Positions 31,576 through 39,957 of a stretch of 64,000 nt of DNA are shown here, piece by piece. This stretch comes from Cellulomonas sp. 73-145 (GTDB lineage Bacteria > Actinomycetota > Actinomycetes > Actinomycetales > Cellulomonadaceae). Below the pieces are notes generated by a model. It did not search any database. It saw nothing but the letters and a program-made list of their open reading frames with translations, and was not told the DNA's origin. Position 1 is the stretch's first letter. Each line of letters opens with the position of its first letter. The stretch is from the NCBI GenBank assembly GCA_001898185.1, contig MKTI01000003.1, positions 1-64,000 on the forward strand. The letters run 5' to 3'. The position numbers were made by a program, and so were the translations under genes.

Positions 31576-32747
31576 GCCGTCACCTCGTCCGCCGCGTCGA
31601 TGTCGTCCTCGGCCGTCTTCCCGGTCCAGTGGTCGCCCGCGGCGACCTGCTGCTCGTGCACCTGACCGGCGGCCCGGGCTGCGGCCACCAGCTCGGCGTG
31701 CGACGGCGGGTCCGACGGCACGTCCGCCGGACGGCGCAGCTCGGCCTCGTGCCGCAGCGCGGGCACGATCTCGCCCGCGAGCAGGTCGATCTGCTCGAGC
31801 ACCGTCTTCAGCGGCAGGCCGGCGTGGTCCACCAGGAACAGCTGACGCTGGTAGTGGCCCACCTGCTCCCAGAAGGCGCCGTACCGGTCGATCACCTGCT
31901 GCGGGCTGCCGACCGTCAGCGGGGTGTCACGCGTGAACTCCTCCATCGACGGCCCGTGCCCGTACACCGGCGCCTCGTTGAAGTACGGCAGGAACTCGTC
32001 CCAGGCCTTCTGCGAGTCGTGCCGCACGAACACCTGCCCGCCGAGGCCGACGATCGCCTGGTCGGCACGGCCGTGGCCGTAGTGCTCGAACCGCTGCCGG
32101 TAGTAGTTCACCATCGCGGCGGTGTGCTCCATGGGCCAGAAGATCGCGTTGTGCAGGAACCCGTCGCCGTAGTACGCGGCCTGCTCGGCGATCTCGGGGG
32201 AGCGGATGGACGCGTGCCAGACGAACGGGGGCACCCCGTCCAGGGGCCGCGGCGTGGAGGTGAACCCCTGCAGCGGGGTGCGGAACTTGCCGGACCAGTC
32301 GACGACGTCCTCGGTCCACAGCCGGCGCAGCAGCGCGTAGTTCTCCACCGCGAGGTTGATGCCCTGGCGGATGTCCTTGCCGAACCACGGGTACACCGGG
32401 CCGGTGTTGCCGCGGCCGAGCATCAGGTCCATCCGCCCGTCGCTGATCACCTGGAGCATCGCGTACTCCTCGGCCAGCCGGACCGGGTCGTTGGTGGTGA
32501 TCAGCGTGGTCGCCGTGGACAGGGTGATGTGCTTGGTCACGCCGGCCAGGTAGCCGAGCATCGTCGTGGGGGACGACGGCACGAACGGCGGGTTGTGGTG
32601 CTCGCCCGTGGCGAAGACGTCCAGGCCGACCTCGTCGGCGTGCTTCGCGATCGTCAGCATGTTCCGCACGCGCTCGGTGTCGTCGGGCGTGTGCCGGGTG
32701 AGCGGGTCGGTGGTGACGTCGCCGACGGAGAAGATGCCGAACTGCAT
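31572..32747 (-). CDS. LLM-class flavin-dependent oxidoreductase, CE1758 family
   Basis: Start chosen at ATG 32,747 (MQFGIFSVGDVTTDPLTRHT), five codons into the longest frame, where the family's conserved N-terminus begins. The 391-residue TIM-barrel monooxygenase shows VFATGEHHNPPFVPSSPTTM, TTLITTNDPVRLAEEYAMLQ and GRMDLMLGRGN, and LTVGSPQQVIDRYG. It is translationally coupled to the FMN reductase. The natural substrate of the pair is unknown. A divergent FAD oxidase shares its 228-bp promoter region. Confidence 0.88.
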   Translation of the reverse strand: MQFGIFSVGDVTTDPLTRHTPDDTERVRNMLTIAKHADEVGLDVFATGEHHNPPFVPSSPTTMLGYLAGVTKHITLSTATTLITTNDPVRLAEEYAMLQVISDGRMDLMLGRGNTGPVYPWFGKDIRQGINLAVENYALLRRLWTEDVVDWSGKFRTPLQGFTSTPRPLDGVPPFVWHASIRSPEIAEQAAYYGDGFLHNAIFWPMEHTAAMVNYYRQRFEHYGHGRADQAIVGLGGQVFVRHDSQKAWDEFLPYFNEAPVYGHGPSMEEFTRDTPLTVGSPQQVIDRYGAFWEQVGHYQRQLFLVDHAGLPLKTVLEQIDLLAGEIVPALRHEAELRRPADVPSDPPSHAELVAAARAAGQVHEQQVAAGDHWTGKTAEDDIDAADEVTA

Positions 32748-32837
32748 GTCAGGTCGCCTCACGATCTATGCGTTTGCATGAACATCGCGCTGAACGCCGT
32801 GCCCGGCCACCGTATTCCGCTTCCCGGGACCAAGGTC

Positions 32838-32864
32838 CGTATCTGGATCGGAATCGGACGTATC
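32838..32864. promoter_or_regulatory. CGTATC direct repeats in the LLM/FAD-oxidase divergent region
   Basis: CGTATC occurs at 32,838-32,843 and 32,859-32,864, 21 bp or two helical turns apart, with ATCGGA doubled in between. Same-face direct repeats of this kind can bind a regulator tandemly. Some of the intergenic region elsewhere is AT-richer (around 32,765-32,780), where promoters probably lie. Confidence 0.3.
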
Positions 32865-32975
32865 AGACACGCGCGCGCCGACTCCTGACGACTCGTGCAC
32901 CGAGAACCGGTGCCCCCGTCCACCGCGACCCGGTCCGAACGACCGGCGTCCACGATGCCCAGGAGAGTCCCCGCG

Positions 32976-34409
32976 ATGTCCGTCGCCCCCGACACCACCG
33001 CGTTCGCCCACGCGCTGGGCGCTGCCGTCTCGCGCGTCCACCTGCCCGGGTCGGCCGGGTACGCCGAGCTGACCGCCACCTACAACCTGTGCACGCGGCT
33101 CACCCCGCTCGCCGTCGTCGAGGCGCAGACCGCGCAGGACGTGGCCGCGGCCGTGCGCGTCGCCGGGGAGCACGGCGTGCCGGTCGGCGTGCAGAGCACC
33201 GGCCACGGGCCGTGGGCCACGATGGCCGGCGCGCTGCTCGTCGCCACCTGCGGCCTCGACGGGCTGATGGTGGACCCGGTCAGCCGCGTCGCCCGCATCG
33301 GCGCCGGGGTCCGCTGGTCCGCCGTCATCGAGGCCGCCGCGCCGCACGGCCTCGCGCCGCTGTGCGGGTCGTCACCGTCCGTGGGCGTCGTCGGTCTGCT
33401 CACCGGTGGCGGCCACGGTCCGCTCGCCCGCACGTACGGCCTGTCCGCCGACCGCGTGCTCTCGTTCGACGTGGTCACCGGCGACGGCGTGCTCCGCCGG
33501 GCGTCGGCCACCGAGAACCCGGACCTGTACTGGGGGCTGCGCGGCGGCAAGGGCACGCTCGGCATCGTCACGGCCCTCGAGCTCGAGCTGGTGCACCAGC
33601 CGGAGGTCTACGCCGGCGCGGTGTGGTTCGACGCCCCGGACGTCCCGGCGGTGGTGCGCACGTGGGCGCAGTGGTCGCAGCTGCTTCCCGACCAGGGCAC
33701 CACGTCGATCGCCGTCATGCGGCTGCCCGCCATGCCGGGCGTCCCCCCGATGCTCGCCGGCCGCACCAGCGTGTCCGTCCGCTTCGCCTGGACCGGCGAC
33801 CCGGCGGTCGGCGAGGAGCTGCTGCGCGCGATCCGCTCGGTGGCTGCACCTCTGGTCGACCTGGTCGCCGTGCGGCCCTACGCCGAGATCGGCATCGTGC
33901 ACAGCGACCCCGAGGACCCGATGCCGGCCGTCGAGACGCACCTGCTGCTGGAGGCGTTCGACGCCGCCGCTGCCGACCAGCTGCTGGACCTCGTCGGACC
34001 GCAGGCGGCCACCACGCAGCTGATGGTCGAGGTGCGCCGCCTCGGCGGTGCCGTCACCACCCCGTTGCGCGGGGAGTCTGTGCTCGGCCACCGTGACGCG
34101 CAGTGGACCGTGCTGGCCATCGGCCTCGGCATCCCCGAGATCGCCGACCTGGTCCGCGCCGACGCCCGGCGCATCGTCGACGGCCTCGCGCCGTGGCGTC
34201 GCCCCGGCGCGCTGCCGAACTTCCATGCCGGCAGCGGTCCGGACTGGGCCCTTCGGGTGTTCGGGGAGGACGGCGCCAGGCGCCTGCGCGAGGTGTCGCT
34301 GCGCTACGACCCGGACGGTGTGCTGCTCGGCAGCCGCAACGTGCGGGACCTGCCGGTGGGCGCCGCGACCGTCGCCACGGTCGAGGAGGAGCTGGTGCTG
34401 GGGGCGTGA
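32976..34409 (+). CDS. FAD-dependent oxidase (PCMH/berberine-bridge type)
   Basis: ATG 32,976 has AGGAGAG about 9 nt upstream. The 477-residue protein has an N-terminal FAD-binding PCMH domain: VEAQTAQDVAAAVRVAGEHG, VPVGVQSTGHGPWAT, where the His may carry covalent FAD, and GVVGLLTGGGHGPLARTYGL; then a substrate domain, and the C-terminal LRYDPDGVLLGSRNV of the berberine-bridge signature. It has no export signal. Such oxidases act on sugars, alkaloids or alcohols with O2; the substrate is unknown. It ends before a strong convergent terminator. Confidence 0.86.
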   Translation: MSVAPDTTAFAHALGAAVSRVHLPGSAGYAELTATYNLCTRLTPLAVVEAQTAQDVAAAVRVAGEHGVPVGVQSTGHGPWATMAGALLVATCGLDGLMVDPVSRVARIGAGVRWSAVIEAAAPHGLAPLCGSSPSVGVVGLLTGGGHGPLARTYGLSADRVLSFDVVTGDGVLRRASATENPDLYWGLRGGKGTLGIVTALELELVHQPEVYAGAVWFDAPDVPAVVRTWAQWSQLLPDQGTTSIAVMRLPAMPGVPPMLAGRTSVSVRFAWTGDPAVGEELLRAIRSVAAPLVDLVAVRPYAEIGIVHSDPEDPMPAVETHLLLEAFDAAAADQLLDLVGPQAATTQLMVEVRRLGGAVTTPLRGESVLGHRDAQWTVLAIGLGIPEIADLVRADARRIVDGLAPWRRPGALPNFHAGSGPDWALRVFGEDGARRLREVSLRYDPDGVLLGSRNVRDLPVGAATVATVEEELVLGA

Positions 34410-34427
34410 GCCTTTGGGGCTGCGCGG

Positions 34428-34468
34428 GGAGGGCGGGATGCCGGTGGAGGGCCGGTGTCCCGCCCTCC
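34428..34468. terminator. Bidirectional terminator
   Basis: GGAGGGCGGGA (34,428-34,438) and TCCCGCCCTCC (34,458-34,468) form a perfect 11-bp stem between the FAD-oxidase stop and the end of the convergent signal-peptidase operon. Confidence 0.8.
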
Positions 34469-34525
34469 GTCGTCTGCCGCCCGGGTGAGGCGCAGACGCG
34501 GTCCGGGCGGGACCCGCAACCTGCG

Positions 34526-34768
34526 CTAGGGGATGGTGGGCGTGGCGGTGATGTCCCCGCTCACGCTGCCGCTGTCCGTGTAGATCGCGCCCGTCGTGGC
34601 GATGACTCGCGGTCCGAGGATCGCCGCGAGCGCGAGGGCGAGGACGACGACCAGCCGCAGCCAGCCCGTCCGGCCCGTCGGGAGGAAACGGGGCTCGCCA
34701 GGAGCGCGTCCCGGCGGGGTGGTCCCGCTCGGCGACGGCGGCGTGGGCTCAGTCGAGGAGGAGCTCAT
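34526..34768 (-). CDS. SipW-substrate-like stub, 80 aa
   Basis: ATG 34,768 lies 20 bp inside the end of the signal peptidase gene. The product has a Ser/Pro-rich cytoplasmic region, a membrane helix (LVVVLALALAAILGPRVIA) and ends soon after GAIYTDSGSVSGDITA. That segment matches the start of the mature TasA-like protein next door (AVFTDTDSVAGDLLSG), but the protein stops where the secreted domain should begin. It is either a truncated TasA/camelysin paralogue or a mini-protein. It ends before the terminator at 34,428. Confidence 0.6.
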   Translation of the reverse strand: MSSSSTEPTPPSPSGTTPPGRAPGEPRFLPTGRTGWLRLVVVLALALAAILGPRVIATTGAIYTDSGSVSGDITATPTIP

Positions 34769-35471
34769 CGTGCGGCCCTCTCGCTCGGGAACGGCGGTGC
34801 CCGTCGTGACCCCTGGACTCGAGGATGCTGAGCAGCTCGAGCACGCCGAGCGCCACGAGCGGCGGCACCAGCATGGTCGCACGTCCCTGCGGCGACCCGG
34901 CCCAGAGCAGCACCCGGCCCCACCCGTGGTGCCAGCCCAGCACCACGCCTCGTACGCGGCTGACCGGCGTCGCGTCGGGGTCCGGGCTCTTGTTCGCATC
35001 GCCCTGCGTGATGATGTAGGGCTGCAGGATCGGGTTGCCGTTGGAGTCCAACCGGGGGACCGCTCGACCACCCGCCGTCTGCGTCATCGCCGGCAGCTTG
35101 TGCAGCTCGACGATCCGGTGGGTCACCAGCGTCTGGCTGCCCACCGGTCGGAACGTCACCACCTGGTCGACCTTGAGCTGCGACTCGTCGGTGATCGCCT
35201 TGAGCACCACGACGTCACCGGCCACGAACGTCGGCGCCATGGAGCCCGAGGTGACGATGAGCAGTCGCTGACCCTGCAGCTGGAACGACAGCGGCACCGC
35301 CAGGGTGGTCGCGTACGCCAACGTGCCGAGCGCCACCACCGTCCACAGGACCGCCGAGACCGCCACCCGCCAGCGCGGTCGGTGGGACCGCCGCCGCCGC
35401 CGGATCGCAACAGGGGTGGGCACTCGTCGATCGACGAACGCCGACTCCTCCGCGCCGGTGAGCTGGGTCAT
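34749..35471 (-). CDS. Signal peptidase I, SipW/ER type
   Basis: A 240-residue membrane peptidase with an N-terminal helix (VAVSAVLWTVVALGTLAYAT), the catalytic SGSMAPTFVAGDVVV with Ser77, and VTHRIVELH with His118 as the base, the SipW class that processes TasA-type proteins. The C-terminal helix is at about 205-220. It lies directly downstream of the TasA/camelysin-like gene (5 bp) and overlaps the stub gene, so the three form an operon: substrate, peptidase, stub. Confidence 0.88.
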   Translation of the reverse strand: MTQLTGAEESAFVDRRVPTPVAIRRRRRSHRPRWRVAVSAVLWTVVALGTLAYATTLAVPLSFQLQGQRLLIVTSGSMAPTFVAGDVVVLKAITDESQLKVDQVVTFRPVGSQTLVTHRIVELHKLPAMTQTAGGRAVPRLDSNGNPILQPYIITQGDANKSPDPDATPVSRVRGVVLGWHHGWGRVLLWAGSPQGRATMLVPPLVALGVLELLSILESRGHDGHRRSRARGPHDELLLD

Positions 35472-35476
35472 CCAGA

Positions 35477-36169
35477 TCAGTTGTTGACGGTCTGCTCGGA
35501 GTCGATCCGAAGGTGCAGCTTGGCGCTGGTCGCCTGGTAGATGTTGGTGGCGTTCTTGTCGAAGGTCAGGCGGACGCAGAGCGTCTCGCTGTTGCCGCCC
35601 TGCGTGCCGGCCGACAGGTCCCGGTCGCCGGTCTGCGCACCGGTGGCGGGGTCGCCGACGATCTTCGCCGCCGTGGCGTCGCTGATCGCGACGGTGCCGA
35701 GGGTGGTGACGGAGCCCAGCGGCGTCGTGTTCGCCGGCACCGCGGCACAGCTCGCGTTGGCGCCCAGGGGCAGGATCGAGAGCGACAGCATGTTGCGCAG
35801 GTCACCGGCCCCGGTCGGCGGGTTCTGCGTCGTGTTCTCGGACCAGTAGGAGACGGCGTACCGCAGGGCCAGCGAGCCGGAGTTCGTCACGACGAGCGGT
35901 GCGTTGACGACGTCGCCGGGCGCCACGTTGCCGGCGTTGAGGGCCAGCGTCGAGGTGGGGTCCGTCGGGTCCAGGGTGACGACGACGGTCCCGGAGAGCA
36001 GGTCGCCCGCGACGGAGTCGGTGTCCGTGAACACCGCGCTCGTGGTGAGCGACGTGACCCCGACGCCGACCAGGGTGAAGACCCCGATGGTCGTCCAGAG
36101 CCGCCACCTGCGCGCACCGTCACGGCGCGGCGGCTCGGGGTCGATCATCTCCTGGAGCAGTTCGTCCAT
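35477..36169 (-). CDS. TasA/camelysin-like SipW-dependent surface protein
   Basis: Start taken at ATG 36,169 (GAGGAG upstream) rather than GTG 36,211, which has no ribosome site. After a charged N-terminus the signal helix (LWTTIGVFTLVGVGVTSLTT) is followed by AVFTDTDSVAGDLLSGTVVV, the conserved SipW-substrate cleavage region. The mature domain (about 180 aa, NAGNVAPGDVVNAPLVVTNS, SLALRYAVSYWSEN) ends with LHLRIDSEQTVNN, the typical camelysin C-terminus. TasA-type proteins form extracellular fibres in Bacillus biofilm; in actinomycetes the role is less known. Two Cys may form a disulphide. Confidence 0.85.
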   Translation of the reverse strand: MDELLQEMIDPEPPRRDGARRWRLWTTIGVFTLVGVGVTSLTTSAVFTDTDSVAGDLLSGTVVVTLDPTDPTSTLALNAGNVAPGDVVNAPLVVTNSGSLALRYAVSYWSENTTQNPPTGAGDLRNMLSLSILPLGANASCAAVPANTTPLGSVTTLGTVAISDATAAKIVGDPATGAQTGDRDLSAGTQGGNSETLCVRLTFDKNATNIYQATSAKLHLRIDSEQTVNN

Positions 36170-36411
36170 CGCGAGCGGGTCTCCTCGAAGGCGGGCATCG
36201 ACGTGCGACACGTCCGGTCGTCGATCCCTATCGACGCGCGCTGCGCGGTTCTTGAGTACTTCGGCCGGGGTTTCACTCTATCGGGCGGTCGACGGCGCTC
36301 CGGCACTGGTCAAAAGGGTCATAACCGTCGCAGATCGACCGCAGGCGCGGCTCGGCCTACCGGCCGGACGGCCGAGGCGGTCGACCCGGCCGCGGCGTCC
36401 GCGCAGCGGGG

Positions 36412-38484
36412 TCAGGCAGGCCGGGAGGCGGCGGGCCGTCGGCCCCGGCCGCTCCGGACGCGCTGGCCCGGCAGCCGCACCTGCACGGGCAGCTCGGTCG
36501 GCGCCGCGGGCCTGGCGTAGAAGAAGCCCTGCGCCTCGTCCACGCCGAGGCGCGCGAGGATCGTCGACGTCGACTCGTCCTCCACACCCTCCGCGACCAC
36601 CCGCAGGCCGAAGGAGTGGGCCAGGTCCACCATCGCCTGCACCACCACCTGCGAGCCCTCGCGGGTGTCGTCCCGCAGGTCCGCGATGAACAGGCGGTCG
36701 ATCTTCAGCTGGTCCACCGGCAGGTCCCGCAGCTGGGAGATCGACGTGTTGCCGATGCCGAAGTCGTCGATCGCCACCCGAACGCCCATCCCGGCCAGCC
36801 GCTGCAGCACCGGGATCACCCGGGACCGGTCGGAGACCAGGGCCGTCTCGGTGATCTCCACCTCGAGCTGTCCGACCGGCACGTGGTACCGCTGCAGCAG
36901 CGTCTCGATCAGGTCCACGACGTGGTCCGTCGCGACGTCGTGCGCCGACAGGTTGACCGCGACCGGCGTGGTGGAGCCCTGCCCGTTCCAGGCGGCCAGC
37001 TGCCGGATCGACTCCTCGAGGGCGAACCGGGTGACCACGTGGATCAGCCCCGACTGCTCGGCGAGCGGGATGAACGAGCTCGGCAGCAGCAGCCCGTGCT
37101 CCGGGTGCCGCCAGCGGATCAGCGCCTCCAGGCCGACCGTCCGGCCGGACGCGAGGTCGATCTTCGGCTGGTAGTGCATCTCGAGCTCGGTGGACGCCCC
37201 GGACTCGGCCTGCTCGAGGGCCCGGTGCAGGTCGCCGAGCAGGATCAGCCGGGCGGGGGACGAGTGGTCGTCGTCGGCGTCGTACACCTCGACGCCGGTG
37301 CGGTGCGTCTTGGCGGCGTACATGGCCACGTCGGCGGTCCGCATCAGGGACGACGCGTCGTCGGCGTGGTCCGGCAGGCACGCGACGCCGATCGACGTCT
37401 CGACGTGCAGCTCCATCCCGCCCAGCCGGAACGGGGCGCCGAAGACGTCGCGGACGCGGTGGGCCAGACGTGCCGCGTTCTCGATCGTCCGCACGTCCGG
37501 CAGCAGGATCGCGAACTCGTCGCCGCCCAGCCGGGCCACCACGTCCTCGTCGCGCAGGGAGTGGCGCAGCCGCTCGGCCACCAGCTCGAGCAGCTCGTCG
37601 CCGCGGTCGTGGCCCAGGGTGTCGTTGATCTCCTTGAACCGGTCGATGTCCAGCAGCACCAGGCCGACGCGGGTGCCCTCGTCACGGGCCTGCTGGATGC
37701 CGCGGCGCATCCGGTCCGCCAGCAGCCGCCGGTTCGGCAGGCCGGTCAGCGAGTCGAGCAGCGCCAGGCGGGCGTTCTCCAGCGCGGTGTTGTGCAGCCG
37801 CTTCGACGTCGAGTGCACGGTGCGGAACAGCAGCAGCCACAGCAGCACCAGACCGCCGACGACGACGTAGGTGACCGTGCGCACGGCGTCGGCGAGCGAC
37901 TGCTGCGACACCGTCTGGTCGATCATCACCTCGGCCGCGCCGATGATCGCGTCCTTGGGCTGCACGCCGACGCTGGTGGTGGGGTCGCTGGTGTCGCCGG
38001 CGCGCACGGGGACGTACACGTCCAGCACGGGCTGCTCGGTCGAGGCGAGCGCCGAGCCCCCGGGCACCCGTCGCACGTCGGTGACGATCTGCGCGTCCGG
38101 CTCGCCGGAGGCCCGCATCCGCTCGAACCGGGTGTTGTCCGGCAGCCCCGTGGTGGTGTTGCGGGCCGTCGAGTACATCAGCCGGCCGTCGATGCTCCAC
38201 AGCCGCAGCTCGACCAGCTTGTCCTTGAACCCCGAGGTCGCGGCGGTGACGGCGGCGCGCTGGGTGTCGTCGAGGATGCCGGTGCGGAACATCTCAGCGT
38301 TGAGCGGTGCGACCGCGTACGAGCCGACGGACGAGGCCGTCACCGTGCCGAGCCGCACCGCCTGGTGCCGCATCACGGACGAGGACACCCACACGAGGGC
38401 ACAGCCCAGCAGCGTGGTGGCGACGAGGCTGACCACGACGAAGTATCGGGTCAGGCTCGAGCGTCGTCGGGCTGCTCGTGGCAC
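36412..38484 (-). CDS. Membrane GGDEF-EAL protein (c-di-GMP turnover)
   Basis: Starts at GTG 38,484 (690 aa) before RRRSSLTRYFVVVSLVATTL, the first membrane helix. An extracytoplasmic sensor loop (about 45-200) and a second helix (VTYVVVGGLVLLWLLLF) lead to the GGDEF domain (LLDSLTGLPNRR; RLGGDEFAIL) with RDED five residues before GGDEF, an inhibitory I-site. The EAL domain has LEALIRWRHP, DDFGIGNTSISQL, DQLKIDRLFI and VVAEGVED, so both diguanylate cyclase and phosphodiesterase motifs are intact. It could synthesise or degrade c-di-GMP in response to an outside signal. The TasA-like cluster lies just downstream on the same strand, 200+ bp away, so a biofilm link is possible. Confidence 0.9.
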   Translation of the reverse strand: MPRAARRRSSLTRYFVVVSLVATTLLGCALVWVSSSVMRHQAVRLGTVTASSVGSYAVAPLNAEMFRTGILDDTQRAAVTAATSGFKDKLVELRLWSIDGRLMYSTARNTTTGLPDNTRFERMRASGEPDAQIVTDVRRVPGGSALASTEQPVLDVYVPVRAGDTSDPTTSVGVQPKDAIIGAAEVMIDQTVSQQSLADAVRTVTYVVVGGLVLLWLLLFRTVHSTSKRLHNTALENARLALLDSLTGLPNRRLLADRMRRGIQQARDEGTRVGLVLLDIDRFKEINDTLGHDRGDELLELVAERLRHSLRDEDVVARLGGDEFAILLPDVRTIENAARLAHRVRDVFGAPFRLGGMELHVETSIGVACLPDHADDASSLMRTADVAMYAAKTHRTGVEVYDADDDHSSPARLILLGDLHRALEQAESGASTELEMHYQPKIDLASGRTVGLEALIRWRHPEHGLLLPSSFIPLAEQSGLIHVVTRFALEESIRQLAAWNGQGSTTPVAVNLSAHDVATDHVVDLIETLLQRYHVPVGQLEVEITETALVSDRSRVIPVLQRLAGMGVRVAIDDFGIGNTSISQLRDLPVDQLKIDRLFIADLRDDTREGSQVVVQAMVDLAHSFGLRVVAEGVEDESTSTILARLGVDEAQGFFYARPAAPTELPVQVRLPGQRVRSGRGRRPAASRPA

Positions 38485-38646
38485 GGGGACCTCGCGGGAC
38501 GGCGGGGGGCGCCCGGCGGGGCACCTGTGGACAGGGTATGGCGTGGTCCCGCCACCGGGCGATAACCGCGGACACCCGCGCCGACCCGCGGCGGGGAACG
38601 TCACGGTGCGGCCTGGTGTTGCACGGGCTGACGCGAAGGAGGCGTG

Positions 38647-39051
38647 ATGACCTACCAGGTGGACAAGAGCGAGCAGGAGTGGCGGCTGGAGCTGGAGCCC
38701 CAGGAGTTCGCCGTGCTGCGGCAGGCCGCGACCGAGCGGCCGTGGACCGGCGCCCTGCTCGACGAGCACCGCGAAGGTGTGTACCGGTGCCGGGCGTGCG
38801 GTGCGGAGCTGTTCCGCTCCGACACCAAGTTCGACTCGCACTGCGGCTGGCCGAGCTTCTTCTCGCCGCTCGCCGGTGACCGCGTGGAGCTGCTGACGGA
38901 CCGGACGCTCGGGATGGTGCGGACCGAGGTGCGGTGCGCGCGGTGCGGCTCGCACCTGGGTCACGTGTTCGACGACGCGCCCCAGACGCCGACTGGTGAC
39001 CGCTACTGCATGAACTCGGTCAGCCTGACGTTCGAGCCCACGCAGGGCTGA
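38647..39051 (+). CDS. msrB: Peptide methionine (R)-S-oxide reductase
   Basis: ATG 38,647 has AAGGAGG 4-5 nt upstream (GTG 38,644 is also possible). The 134-residue MsrB has the two zinc CxxC pairs ([18 protein letters not shown]), [12 protein letters not shown] and the catalytic Cys in [10 protein letters not shown]. It repairs methionine-R-sulfoxide in the cytoplasm using thioredoxin. The second Cys expected in some MsrB forms is the one in SHCGWPS. It is a single gene. Confidence 0.93.
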   Translation: MTYQVDKSEQEWRLELEPQEFAVLRQAATERPWTGALLDEHREGVYRCRACGAELFRSDTKFDSHCGWPSFFSPLAGDRVELLTDRTLGMVRTEVRCARCGSHLGHVFDDAPQTPTGDRYCMNSVSLTFEPTQG

Positions 39052-39156
39052 GGTCCCGGGTGAGCCGGTACCGGGTGTGCAGAACAGCACATCCGGTGCC
39101 GGACGCGCCGGTCCTCCCACCTCACGCACAGGCCGCGCGATGCCGATAATCAGGTC

Positions 39157-39930
39157 GTGGATGATCTGCTGACCGTGCGCCGCTGGCGCCGCTACGGCGC
39201 GGACCGTCTGTACGTCACCCAGGACAGCGGCCGTCCGGTCGGATCGGTCGACCTGCAGTCCGGCGAGGTCGTCGCCGCGGACCCGGGCATGGAGAACGAG
39301 CTGCGCCGGGCCGCCCAGGAGTTCCTGCGGGCCGACGTCACCGAGCTGGTGCTCCCCGCGACCACCGTCCGCGCGCAGGAGGACCTGCGCCGGCTGGACG
39401 CCGCGATCGAGGAGTGGCTCGGCAAGAGCGTGCTCGCCACCGGTTCGGCCGCGCAGCGCGGCAGCTCCGTCGCGCAGCGTCTGGACCGGCTGGCCGAGGA
39501 GGGCTGGGAGACGGTGCACGACGTGCCGCTGGGCCGCCAGGGCAGCCTCGTCGAGCACCTGCTGATCGGCCCCGGCGGCCTGTTCACCGTCACCGAGCGC
39601 CGGCACCCGGGCGAGCGTGTCCGCGCCCGCGGCCGCACGGTGACCGTGTCCGGTCAGCCCGTCAGCTACCTGCGCGACTGCCGGCTCGAGGCGGCCCGCA
39701 CGCAGGACCGGCTGATGGCGGCCGGCTGCGCGCAGATCCACGTGCGCGGCGTGCTGGTGCTGCAGGGCGAGCTGGACCTCGACGTCGTCGCCACCAGCCC
39801 CAGCGACCCGCTCGCCGTGCCGCGCAGCGACGTCCCCGCCGTCTTCCGGCGGATGGAGCCGGTGCTGGACGAGGCGCGGGTCGCCGCGCTGGCCAAGGTC
39901 GCCCGCCGCCGCACCACCTGGATGGGCTGA
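39157..39930 (+). CDS. NERD-like domain protein
   Basis: GTG 39,157 opens a 257-residue soluble protein. Residues about 105-190 resemble a nuclease-related NERD domain: LAEEGWETVHDVPLGRQGSL, VEHLLIGPGGLFTVTERRHP, VSYLRDCRLEAARTQDRL. In active nuclease folds the pattern is D-x-(D/E)-H-ll-GP-G-f-xI-(E/D)-x-K; here the Lys is Arg, so activity is doubtful. Actinobacteria carry many such NERD-like proteins of unknown role. It is a single gene. Confidence 0.7.
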   Translation: MDDLLTVRRWRRYGADRLYVTQDSGRPVGSVDLQSGEVVAADPGMENELRRAAQEFLRADVTELVLPATTVRAQEDLRRLDAAIEEWLGKSVLATGSAAQRGSSVAQRLDRLAEEGWETVHDVPLGRQGSLVEHLLIGPGGLFTVTERRHPGERVRARGRTVTVSGQPVSYLRDCRLEAARTQDRLMAAGCAQIHVRGVLVLQGELDLDVVATSPSDPLAVPRSDVPAVFRRMEPVLDEARVAALAKVARRRTTWMG

Positions 39931-39957
39931 CCGGCCCGACCGCCCGCGACGGCTGCC

